DNA of 64,000 nt from Enterobacter kobei (GTDB lineage: Bacteria; Pseudomonadota; Gammaproteobacteria; Enterobacterales; Enterobacteriaceae). Both the position numbers and the translations under genes were made by a program. Position 1 is the stretch's first letter. Each line of letters begins with the position of its first letter. The notes beneath the pieces were generated by a model that was not told the origin of the DNA, made no database searches, and worked only from the letters and a program-made list of their open reading frames with translations. Shown piece after piece: positions 26,591 to 34,723 of the stretch. The stretch covers positions 2,728,001 through 2,792,000 of the forward strand of contig NZ_CP017181.1 in assembly GCF_001729765.1 (NCBI RefSeq), written 5' to 3'.

Positions 26591-27094
26591 TTACTGGCTG
26601 ATGACCCGAATGCCATTTACGTCGAGAAAAACGTTGGCCTGGAGTTCATCCGCGGACCATTTCCAGAACTGGTAGATATGATTTTCGCCTGGCACAGGCA
26701 GAGGGAGACACACGCGCCATTTTTTACCATCCAGCTTCTGATATTCCGCCATCACGCCGATGTAGCGAGCCTCGGGATCGCTCTGACCGCTGAGGGTTTT
26801 CGACAGCTGTCCCGGCATCAGGAAGAACACATCGCTGTTCAGCAGATTCGCGCCAAGGGTTGCTGACGCGTTGTTCTGCAGGGAATAGAAGTCGCTGGAC
26901 ATGAAATCCGCATCGGATTTCAACAACAGCACACGGACTTTAAGCGGCGCAGAATCATTGATTTGTGGATGAGCCTGAAACTGCAGATTGTAGCGGGAGG
27001 GGTCGCTGTGTGAAGACGACGTACAACCACTCACAAGGGCGAAAACCGCCGCGTAAAAGACCAACCACAGCTTATGAAAATTTTTATTATTCAT
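26591..27094 (-). CDS. tssJ: T6SS outer-membrane lipoprotein TssJ
   Basis: A 167-residue lipoprotein with lipobox LVSGC near residue 24. The mature transthyretin-like domain contains APLKVRVLLLKSDADFMSSDFYSL and a DPEARYIGVMAEY segment typical of TssJ. It anchors the TssLM complex to the outer membrane through the TssM C-terminus. It precedes tssK and follows the SH3-like lipoprotein gene by 23 bp, so a common transcript is likely. Confidence 0.94.
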   Translation of the reverse strand: MNNKNFHKLWLVFYAAVFALVSGCTSSSHSDPSRYNLQFQAHPQINDSAPLKVRVLLLKSDADFMSSDFYSLQNNASATLGANLLNSDVFFLMPGQLSKTLSGQSDPEARYIGVMAEYQKLDGKKWRVCLPLPVPGENHIYQFWKWSADELQANVFLDVNGIRVISQ

Positions 27095-27117
27095 AAAAAT
27101 ACGCCCACGAAAGCCGT

Positions 27118-27612
27118 TTAGTTCAGGATCCAGGTACCGTTAGCGCTGTCTTTGCAGGCTTTGCTGTTGCCATCGACATCAACGCAGGTCGCTTTTTTAC
27201 GCGCCTTAGGACGAATGGCCTGTTTACGGACGGTCGCTTCATACTGGTCGGCTTTGATAACTGCACGCATCGGGACGTAACCAATCAGCTGGTCATTACC
27301 CTCATCGGCAAGCGCCATCCAGTAGTGTTCAACCTGACCCAGCACCACGTAGGTTTTTCCAGTTTCCAGCGTACGGATAACCTTTCCGCCAAAGTCAGGA
27401 CGGCTCATCAGGGAAGCCGGATACATGGCACGATAAGGCTCGTTGAGCGGAGTGAATTCCGTCGGCGGCAACACGGCGTGACGGTGCGTTAAGGTGACAC
27501 CGTTGACCTGACTGGTCACGATCGTGTCGTCGTTGATTGCAGGTTTCTGTGGCGCTTTACAGCCCGCCACCGCCATGACAAACAGAAGTGAAAACAGTAC
27601 GCGCATTTTCAT
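27118..27612 (-). CDS. T6SS-locus lipoprotein with SH3-like domain
   Basis: A 164-residue lipoprotein (MKMRVLFSLLFVMAVAGC, lipobox AVAGC). The middle (VIRTLETGKTYVVLGQVEHYWMALADEG, then LIGYVPMRAV) looks like a bacterial SH3 fold, which often binds peptidoglycan or partner proteins. The C-terminus is basic with two cysteines that may pair. It is the first gene of the T6SS run. A role in fitting the membrane complex into the cell wall is plausible but not shown. GGAA lies 7 bases before the ATG at 27612. Confidence 0.8.
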   Translation of the reverse strand: MKMRVLFSLLFVMAVAGCKAPQKPAINDDTIVTSQVNGVTLTHRHAVLPPTEFTPLNEPYRAMYPASLMSRPDFGGKVIRTLETGKTYVVLGQVEHYWMALADEGNDQLIGYVPMRAVIKADQYEATVRKQAIRPKARKKATCVDVDGNSKACKDSANGTWILN

Positions 27613-28610
27613 ATGCTTTTCCGTAGCGATATTTCGATAATGGAGATAAGGGGATGAAATTTGACTTAGGTGCTATTGTTAAAATAGTCAGGATAATTTC
27701 GGGGTGTTACTATTTTGAGGGCATAGCTACCGCACGAACCTTTCAGAATAAGGCCCAGCGTCTTCCTGACATATTTTGACAAACGGTAAACAAGTTTACA
27801 TGAGCTTCGCATCAATTCAATATTTACCGCTACGTAAGTGGCGGTTAATGAAGCAGTCGAAACATTATAGGATTTATCTGATAAAAAAACCCGACATGGC
27901 CTACTTTCACTTATTTTCACTCCACACACAGACGTAAGTTATTGTTGTAAAAATAAAAAACACAAAAGAGAACGACTTTCATTAACGCAATAAAGCTATT
28001 ATCGCCACTACCATAATTAGTAGAATTCTCCTATTGGTGATGTCAAAACAATATATCGCCGATGAATTATTTGTTGCACTAACAGGGTATCTTTAATATT
28101 AACCGTACTGCCCGCTCGCAGGACGCCTATTTCACTTATGACGCGGGCGTTAATTTTACTGCTCAAAATAACTATATATTTCACGCTGTAATAATTACCG
28201 CATAAGACTTCAAAACAGCCATTAATCATTAAGCCAGAATAAACATTCAGGTCCCTATTTTAATCCTGAAGGTGCTATACCCCCTGCCAGCCGTGGCATT
28301 TCTGTTTCTCATCGACCTGAGCCTTCATTCGAAATTTTATCAGTGCTACATCCTTCCTCGCCCACCGCTATCTATCCCACCTACTGGATGATAGATATAA
28401 TTTATTATTAAAATGATAAAAAAACGTTATAATTTCTTTAAATATTTAAGCCGCCCGTAAGTAACCCGCTGTAATAAATAGTATTTAAGATAAGCAATTA
28501 TGTTGCGTCGCGAGCACTTCCCCACCCGGCCCTCATTGCTTTAACTTATTGCCCTTTTCAGTGGATTGGCGGGCGCATGCGCGGTATGACCGAACAAGTC
28601 AGGAGTAGGT
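27613..28610. other. AT-rich 1-kb spacer between T6SS and ydeP-like gene
   Basis: This divergent spacer should contain the promoters for the T6SS run (left) and the oxidoreductase gene (right). It is markedly AT-rich and has no recognisable coding sequence. Two short minus-strand frames (27666-27929 and 28017-28229) lack binding sites and family resemblance. Directly upstream of the oxidoreductase start is a perfect 10-base palindrome GCGCATGCGC (28573-28582), a possible operator. TATTTAAG occurs twice near 28440-28490. AT-rich DNA of this kind is a usual target for H-NS silencing. Confidence 0.6.
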
Positions 28611-30899
28611 ATGAACAAGAAAAGACGCTCAGTTCCCGGTATCAGACACTATGATGGCCCTGCCGGCGGCTGGGGTGCGCTAAAAGCGACAGCCATTGCG
28701 GTACGAACCCAGATGGATACCTTTGATGCCCCCGCCACGCTGCTGCGCACCAACCAGCCTGATGGTTTTGACTGCCCGGGCTGCGCGTGGCCCGATAAAG
28801 AACACAAATCGACCTTCCAGTTTTGTGAGAACGGCGCCAAAGCGGTAACCTGGGAAGCCACCAGCAAACGCGTTACCCCCGCGTTCCTGGCGGAAAACAC
28901 CGTCTCTTCTCTGCTGGCTAAATCTGACTTTGAGCTGGAAGGGTATGGTCGTCTGACGCATCCTCTGCGCTATGACCGGGCAAGCGACACGTTCAAACCG
29001 GTTGAGTGGGACGAGGCTTTTCAACGTATCGGCGAGGTGTTGCGCGAGCTTGAACCGGACCAGGTCGAGTTCTATACCTCCGGGCGAGCCTCTAATGAAG
29101 CGGCGTATCTGTTCCAGCTGTTTGCACGCGAATACGGCACCAATAACTTCCCCGACTGCTCGAATATGTGTCACGAGGCCACCAGCGTCGGTCTACCCCG
29201 CTCCATCGGGATCGGGAAAGGCACCGTCTCACTGGACGACTTCGATAACACCGAGCTGGTGATCTCCATCGGCCATAACCCCGGCACGAACCATCCGCGG
29301 ATGATGGGTACGCTTCATGAGCTGGCGCGACGCAACGTGCCGATTATCGTCTTTAACCCGTTACGCGAGCGCGCCCTGGAACGTTTTGCTGACCCGCAAA
29401 GCGTCATTGAAATGGCAACCTATAGCTCAACGGACATCGCCTCGACCTACTTCCAGGTGAAGGCCGGAGGCGATGCCGCCGCGCTGAAAGGTATGGCCAA
29501 ACACCTGCTGGAAATGGAGGCCGAACGCGGTAACGTGCTCGACCACACGTTTATCGCAGAACACACCCAGGGCTTTGATGACTTTGCCGCCGACATCGCG
29601 CAGACGCGCTGGGATGACATTGAGCGCGAGTCCGGGCTCAGCCAGGCTGCGCTCAAAAAGGTGGCCGAGGCCTATGCGAAATCCAACGCCACCATCATTA
29701 CCTACGGGATGGGGATTACCCAGCATAATAAAGGCACGGCAAACGTCCGGCTGATCGCTGATGTGTTGCTTCTGCGCGGAAATATCGGCAAGCCCGGTGC
29801 GGGAATATGCCCTCTTCGCGGCCACTCTAACGTTCAGGGGAACCGTACCGTCGGGATTAGCGAGAAGCCCACCCCGGCCTTCCTGAACCGTCTGAAAGAG
29901 GTGTTTGGCTTTGAGCCCCCTTCTCACCATGGGCATGATGCGGTGCAGGCGACCCAGGCCATGATCGACGGTCGGGCGAAAGCGCTTATCTGCCTCGGCG
30001 GTAACTTTGCCGTCGCGATGCCCGACCACGAGAACGGCTTCCCGACAATGGGTAACCTTGATTTGAGTGTTCACGTTGGTACTAAGCTGAACCGTACCCA
30101 TCTGCTGGTGGGTAAAGAGACGTTTATTTTCCCGTGCCTTGGCCGTACCGAGCTGGATGTTCAGGCCACCGGTCGTCAGTCCATCACCGTCGAAGACTCC
30201 ATGTCGATGGTGCACGCCTCGTCCGGCAAGCTCAAACCCGCCTCACCGTTACTCCGTTCAGAACCCGCCATCGTCGCCGGCATGGCGAAAGCCACCCTGC
30301 AGGAGACCCGCGTGGACTGGATGACGCTGGTTGAAGATTACGACCGTATCCGCGATCTGATCGAGCAGACCATCCCGGGCTTTGAGGACTACAATGCGCG
30401 GATCCGTATTCCGGGCGGCTTCCGTATGCCGCTTCCCCCAACGAAACGCGTCTGGCCAACGGCGACGGGAAAAGCGATGTTCTCCGTATTCGACGGAGTA
30501 CACGAGAACGCCAGCGGTGAAGGCGAGCATGTTCTGCGTCTGATTACGCTGCGCAGCCACGATCAGTACAACACCACCATTTATGCTCTGGACGACCGCT
30601 ACCGTGGCGTGTTTGGCCGCCGCGACGTGCTGTTTATGAACGAAGAGGATATGGCCCTGTCAGGGCTGGAACACGGCGACCGCGTGGATATCGAAACCGC
30701 CCTGCCCGGCAGCGTTCAGCGTCTGGAAGACATTACCGTAGTGGCATACCACATCGCGCGGGGTTCAGTCGGGGCTTATTACCCGGAGGCCAACGTGCTG
30801 GTGCCGCTCGATTATCTGGATAAGGACAGCGGTACACCGTCTTACAAATCCGTTCCGGTTCGCATCATCCTGCGCTCGAAAGAGATCCGCATGCTGTAA
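28611..30899 (+). CDS. FdhF/YdeP-family molybdopterin oxidoreductase
   Basis: A 762-residue protein close in length and sequence features to E. coli YdeP, a molybdopterin-guanine-dinucleotide oxidoreductase without an assigned substrate, linked to acid resistance in E. coli. Visible features are CPGC at 55-58 (possible cluster or metal site), EFYTSGRASNEAAYLFQLFAR-type cofactor domain start, the NMCHEATS motif at the position of the formate-dehydrogenase active site, LLRGNIGKPGAGICPLRGHSNVQG, and a C-terminal molydopterin-binding domain (LRSHDQYNTTIYALDDRYRG). No signal peptide, so it is cytoplasmic. GGAG precedes the ATG. A LysR regulator follows 22 bp behind on the same strand. Confidence 0.9.
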   Translation: MNKKRRSVPGIRHYDGPAGGWGALKATAIAVRTQMDTFDAPATLLRTNQPDGFDCPGCAWPDKEHKSTFQFCENGAKAVTWEATSKRVTPAFLAENTVSSLLAKSDFELEGYGRLTHPLRYDRASDTFKPVEWDEAFQRIGEVLRELEPDQVEFYTSGRASNEAAYLFQLFAREYGTNNFPDCSNMCHEATSVGLPRSIGIGKGTVSLDDFDNTELVISIGHNPGTNHPRMMGTLHELARRNVPIIVFNPLRERALERFADPQSVIEMATYSSTDIASTYFQVKAGGDAAALKGMAKHLLEMEAERGNVLDHTFIAEHTQGFDDFAADIAQTRWDDIERESGLSQAALKKVAEAYAKSNATIITYGMGITQHNKGTANVRLIADVLLLRGNIGKPGAGICPLRGHSNVQGNRTVGISEKPTPAFLNRLKEVFGFEPPSHHGHDAVQATQAMIDGRAKALICLGGNFAVAMPDHENGFPTMGNLDLSVHVGTKLNRTHLLVGKETFIFPCLGRTELDVQATGRQSITVEDSMSMVHASSGKLKPASPLLRSEPAIVAGMAKATLQETRVDWMTLVEDYDRIRDLIEQTIPGFEDYNARIRIPGGFRMPLPPTKRVWPTATGKAMFSVFDGVHENASGEGEHVLRLITLRSHDQYNTTIYALDDRYRGVFGRRDVLFMNEEDMALSGLEHGDRVDIETALPGSVQRLEDITVVAYHIARGSVGAYYPEANVLVPLDYLDKDSGTPSYKSVPVRIILRSKEIRML

Positions 30900-30921
30900 G
30901 GCTGTTCGCGAAGAGTCATCC

Positions 30922-31818
30922 ATGGATATTAAACAGTTAAAATACTTAATTGCGCTCGACGAGACCCGCCATTTTGGTAAAGCGGCCTCGCAGTGCAACA
31001 TCACCCAGCCGACCCTCTCCATGCGCATCCGCAACCTGGAAGAGGAGCTCGGTCTGGTGCTGATTGCGCGCGGGCAGCGCTTTGAGGGTTTTACGCCAGA
31101 GGGCGAACGGATCCTGGCGTGGGCGCGTGCTCTGCTTGCCGCTCACGACGGACTACAGGCGGAAGCCGCGCTGTGCAAAGGCCAGGTGGTGGGTGAATTA
31201 CGCCTGGGGATGGTTCCGCTGGCGAGCGTCGATCCGATGATCTTTATCCGCCAGCTGACGCAAAAATACCCGGAGCTGACCTACAGCCTCTATTCCATGT
31301 CCTCTGCACACATTGCCGATGGCGTCAGCCGCAACCAGCTGGAGCTGGGTATTTGCTATCTCAACAGCATCGATACCAGCCTGTTTGACATTATTCAGTT
31401 GCCTGAGACGAAGATGGGCCTGCTGCATGATATTCGTCATTTCCAGCTGGACCCGACGCCGCTGACCTGGCAGGACCTGACGGATTTTCCGCTGGGGTTC
31501 CTGACAAAAGGGATGCATTACCGGGCGCATATGGAGGCCAGCTTTGCCGCCGCCGGAATCGAACCCAGATCCGTTTTCGAGAGCGACTCTACGTTCCAGA
31601 TCATTCAGGCGGTTCAGAGCGGCGTTTGCTGCGCCGTGATGCCGCTGAACAACGGGCTTGAGGCGCTAAACAACCATTTCAGGATTGTCCCCATCGCCGA
31701 CGCGAACATTGAGGCGCCCATCGGCCTGATAATGCGCAGGCAAAAACCCCTCTCCTCCCTGGCGCTGCGCTGTTTTACCGACGCGCAGGAGATTTATCAT
31801 GCGGACAATAACGCATAA
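30922..31818 (+). CDS. LysR-family transcriptional regulator
   Basis: A 298-residue LysR regulator. The N-terminal winged helix-turn-helix shows HFGKAASQCNITQPTLSMRIRNLEEELG. The rest is a periplasmic-binding-protein-like effector domain with a fold similar to OxyR and CysB-type regulators. It probably controls the oxidoreductase gene just upstream, which is unusual only in that the two are co-directional rather than divergent. Its 3' end overlaps the end of the convergent PhnD-like gene by 22 bp. The effector molecule cannot be told from sequence. Confidence 0.92.
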   Translation: MDIKQLKYLIALDETRHFGKAASQCNITQPTLSMRIRNLEEELGLVLIARGQRFEGFTPEGERILAWARALLAAHDGLQAEAALCKGQVVGELRLGMVPLASVDPMIFIRQLTQKYPELTYSLYSMSSAHIADGVSRNQLELGICYLNSIDTSLFDIIQLPETKMGLLHDIRHFQLDPTPLTWQDLTDFPLGFLTKGMHYRAHMEASFAAAGIEPRSVFESDSTFQIIQAVQSGVCCAVMPLNNGLEALNNHFRIVPIADANIEAPIGLIMRRQKPLSSLALRCFTDAQEIYHADNNA

Positions 31819-32555
31819 GCCTGGCGCGTGACCACGCTAAACCCGCCGATCAGCACCGCATCACAGACCGCCCGGTGCTCCGGGACGGTTACCAGCGCGT
31901 GAAGCGCATCGCGGATGGCGTTAAGCGTGTCAGGAGGTGTATGAGGCGACGTGATTAAGGGCAGGCCCGGCGTTAGCGGAGTTTGGTCAATCACCGTCAG
32001 ACCCGCCAACGCTTCCGGCTCATGACGCTGCAGGAGTGCCCAGGTGACACAGTCGATAGCGGCGATATCACCCTTCCCACGTTTGACGTCAATCAGCGAC
32101 TGACGGTGGCTGCCGCTGAATGATGTTTGCGAAAAGAAAGGGGCGCGGGTCACCCACGGTGCCACTTTTTTTCGCAGCGCGTGATAGCCGGACTGCGAGT
32201 CAGGAGAATTACAGACCGCCCGGCGTCCGCGAAAATCCGCCAGCGAAAGAGGCCGATCCTCCGAGCGCGTCACCAGAACGCTGCGGTAGTGGCTCCCTTC
32301 GCATCCCGCTGCCGTGTAGTGAAAACAGCCCACCACCTGCACCTCCGGGAGCTGCGTGACCAGCGGGTAGCCGCAGGTCTGGCTGAGAATCAGCGCCGGC
32401 TGCTGCCAGTGGTTCAGCAGGTCCGATTCGGGCCAGCGGGGGACACGCTCAACGTACACGCCCCGGTCGGCCAGACGTTGTTGTACCGCCAGCCAGAGCG
32501 CGCGAGTGTCGGCGCGATCCACGGCATACATGGGAAACGCCAGCAGGTTACTCAT
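31797..32555 (-). CDS. PhnD-like substrate-binding protein without signal peptide
   Basis: A 252-residue protein with the phosphonate-binding (PhnD/SsuA/transferrin) fold: LILSQTCGYPLV, a YRSVLVTRSEDRPLSLADFRGRRAVCNSPDSQSGY segment and GKGDIAAIDCVTWALL. These match the ligand-binding halves of ABC transporter binding proteins, but there is no signal peptide and no permease or ATPase gene nearby. It may act as a cytoplasmic sensor or enzyme partner. The ATG at 32555 has AGAGGA upstream and overlaps the desaturase gene stop by 8 bases, so the two genes are translationally linked. The far end overlaps the lysR gene tail-to-tail. Confidence 0.8.
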   Translation of the reverse strand: MSNLLAFPMYAVDRADTRALWLAVQQRLADRGVYVERVPRWPESDLLNHWQQPALILSQTCGYPLVTQLPEVQVVGCFHYTAAGCEGSHYRSVLVTRSEDRPLSLADFRGRRAVCNSPDSQSGYHALRKKVAPWVTRAPFFSQTSFSGSHRQSLIDVKRGKGDIAAIDCVTWALLQRHEPEALAGLTVIDQTPLTPGLPLITSPHTPPDTLNAIRDALHALVTVPEHRAVCDAVLIGGFSVVTRQAYALLSA

Positions 32556-33516
32556 ATCTTTCCTCTTGTTTTCCGGGGTGAACGGTGACCGCCACTGGCC
32601 GGGTCGAGAACTGGCGTAGCCATTCGCCATAGCCCCTGACTACAAAACCGTGGTTACGCTGCCGGTACGCCTCGCGGTTTTGGTGGTAGATCGTCTGTAA
32701 CCCATACCAGGGAACGCCCGGTAAATCGTGGTGAATGGAATGGTAGTTGAGATTTAAAAACAGTACCCGCCAGAATAGCCCAGCCTCGTTAATGACGGAA
32801 CGCGCCAGCGGATCGTCCGCCGCGCGATGTTCGTAAAAGGAACGGACCTTGGTCAGCGCCAGCGCCGGATAGCTTACCGCCAGCACAAACCAGACGGGTG
32901 AAAAGCCGTTATGCGTCATCCAGGTGAAAAGCGCCGCCAGAAGCACAGCGTGAACCAGCCACATCGCCATCGCCCGCCGTTGACGCTGACGAAAGGCCGC
33001 CACGGCGATCCCCAGCGTCTGCAAAATATCCAGCAGCGGTGCCAGCACTATCCGCCCGCAGAAGGTATTGCGGGCCTGGATCATGCGCTTCTGCCAGGGG
33101 GAAAAGCGCGCCCAGCTCGCCTCTGTAAAATAGTACGACTCCGGGTCATCCACCGGGATGGTCAGACTGTCGTGACGATGATGCGCCAGATGGGAATCCC
33201 GGTACAGGCCATAGGGATACCAGACCGCCAGCGGGAGCGTGCCAAACAGCTGGTTAAGCCAGGCAAAACGCGTGGGATGCCCGTGGATCAACTCATGCTG
33301 CAGGGACATGTACCAGGCGGTAAACCAGATAAGCAGCAGCGTGGCGGGCAGCAGGCCGAGCGTTTGCCAGAACGTCAGCGTGGTAAACCAGCCAGCGTAA
33401 ATCGTCAGGATCAGCAGCCATGTGGGCAATTCGCTTCGCCACAGAAATCCTGATGCAAGATGGTGGATGCGATCGCGCTGTTGCGGATGCAAATAGAGAG
33501 ATCTTCGTTTACCCAT
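32548..33516 (-). CDS. Membrane fatty-acid desaturase family protein
   Basis: A 322-residue integral membrane protein with the three histidine boxes of di-iron desaturases and hydroxylases: HELIHGH at 74-80, HLAHHRH at 109-115 and NYHSIHHD at 258-264. Four or more membrane helices are visible (about 32-68 as a pair, 186-222 as another). Enterobacteria make unsaturated fatty acids anaerobically through FabA/FabB, so an oxygen-dependent desaturase is an accessory trait. The substrate may be a lipid or another hydrophobic compound. It is coupled to the PhnD-like gene and divergent from the GlxA-like regulator. An AAGGA lies very close to the ATG at 33516, so the exact start is a little uncertain. 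Confidence 0.85.
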   Translation of the reverse strand: MGKRRSLYLHPQQRDRIHHLASGFLWRSELPTWLLILTIYAGWFTTLTFWQTLGLLPATLLLIWFTAWYMSLQHELIHGHPTRFAWLNQLFGTLPLAVWYPYGLYRDSHLAHHRHDSLTIPVDDPESYYFTEASWARFSPWQKRMIQARNTFCGRIVLAPLLDILQTLGIAVAAFRQRQRRAMAMWLVHAVLLAALFTWMTHNGFSPVWFVLAVSYPALALTKVRSFYEHRAADDPLARSVINEAGLFWRVLFLNLNYHSIHHDLPGVPWYGLQTIYHQNREAYRQRNHGFVVRGYGEWLRQFSTRPVAVTVHPGKQEERYE

Positions 33517-33629
33517 TCCTTCAGACGCCGTTTCGCCAGAGACACTACCCTGACGATCGGGGATAACGTCTGAAATGACAAAGAACTTAAATCGCTTTGC
33601 TTTGCCAGAAACAGAGGCCCACGCGCGGC

Positions 33630-33657
33630 TTGACTTATTCTGTCATAAAGGTACTTT
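33630..33657 (+). promoter_or_regulatory. Possible promoter of the GlxA-like regulator
   Basis: TTGACT (33630-33635) and TACTTT (33652-33657) with 16-bp spacing. Transcription would start within a few bases of the ATG at 33665. If used with that start the message would be nearly leaderless; the promoter would instead fall inside the gene if the upstream ATG at 33575 is used. Weak -10 match, so tentative. Confidence 0.3.
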
Positions 33658-33664
33658 TCAGGAC

Positions 33665-34645
33665 ATGAAGAAGATCTTAATTATCGTCCCTGACGGCGGC
33701 ATGCTGTTTGAAGCCGCCGGCATCGCCGACATTCTGATGCAGGCTAACCGGCTGCACCCGGAAGGGCTTGCGCACCCCCGCTACCGCATTATTATCGCCA
33801 CCACGCAGCCGCACCAGGTGATCCACGGTCAGTCCGGCCTGAATCTGCTGGCGGATTATCGTCTGCCTGAACTTGATCCGCGTGAACCGCTGGACACCAT
33901 TATCATCACCGGACGCGGGATGAACGAGCAGGAGAGCACGGCGGTGGTGGACTGGCTGCACCTTGCTGCGCCGCATGCCCGGCGGATAGCCTCCATTTGC
34001 GGCGGCGCGATGCTGCTGGCCCAGAGCGGCCTGCTGGATGGTCGTCGCGCAACCACCCACTGGCGGTTGCTGGTGACCATGCAAACCCAGTATCCGGCTA
34101 TCCGCGTCGAAGGCGGTCCACTGTATATTCAGGATGGTCCCGTCTGGACCTCCGGCGGCGTGAGCTCGGGGTTTGATCTCACTCTGGCGCTGGTGGAGGA
34201 TGACTATGGTTTCACCCTCGCCCGCGACGTGGCGCAGGATATGGTGATGTACCTGCGCCGGCCCGGCGGTCAGCTGCAGTTTAGCCGCTATAGCCTGCAG
34301 CCGTCCGGCGCGTCTGGGCCAATAAGCGACCTGCAGGCCTGGATACTACAGAACCTCACTGCCGACCTGTGCGTAGAAAATCTGGCCGAGAAAGCGGCGA
34401 TGAGCCCGCGCAATTTCACCCGGGTCTTTACCCGGGACGCAGGCGTTCCACCTGCCCGCTACGTGACCGAAGCGCGCCTGGCCGCCGCCAGACAGCTGCT
34501 TGAGCAAACCCGTGATTCCCTTGAGCGCATTGCTGAGCAAAGCGGGTTTGGCACCAGCATTAACCTGCGCCGCGTGTTTGAGAAACAGCTCCACCTTACC
34601 CCGGGCGAGTACCGCCAGCGCTTCCACTGTCGCAAGATGGCCTAA
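33665..34645 (+). CDS. GlxA-like transcriptional regulator (DJ-1/PfpI plus AraC)
   Basis: About 326 residues. The N-terminal domain is a DJ-1/PfpI-type class I glutamine-amidotransferase-like fold (KKILIIVPDGGMLFEAAGIAD; nucleophile-elbow cysteine in ASICGGAMLLAQSG). The C-terminal domain has the two AraC helix-turn-helices (SPRNFTRVFTRDAGVPPARYV and GFGTSINLRRVFEKQLHLTP). It likely controls the divergent desaturase/PhnD-like pair and perhaps the GAPDH gene 78 bp downstream. The family N-terminus fits the ATG at 33665. An in-frame ATG at 33575 would add 30 residues and has a comparable weak binding site. Confidence 0.85.
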   Translation: MKKILIIVPDGGMLFEAAGIADILMQANRLHPEGLAHPRYRIIIATTQPHQVIHGQSGLNLLADYRLPELDPREPLDTIIITGRGMNEQESTAVVDWLHLAAPHARRIASICGGAMLLAQSGLLDGRRATTHWRLLVTMQTQYPAIRVEGGPLYIQDGPVWTSGGVSSGFDLTLALVEDDYGFTLARDVAQDMVMYLRRPGGQLQFSRYSLQPSGASGPISDLQAWILQNLTADLCVENLAEKAAMSPRNFTRVFTRDAGVPPARYVTEARLAAARQLLEQTRDSLERIAEQSGFGTSINLRRVFEKQLHLTPGEYRQRFHCRKMA

Positions 34646-34723
34646 TCTGATCCTTTTTTGTCGTTTACGCCAATCGGCCTGACGCCTACAGTGACTCCAG
34701 ACAACAGAGATAAGGAGTGCACC

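Noticed and set aside
27666..28229. Two short minus-strand reading frames (87 and 70 codons) in the AT-rich spacer.
   Set aside because: No ribosome binding sites, no family resemblance, unusual composition; expected by chance in 1 kb of AT-rich DNA.
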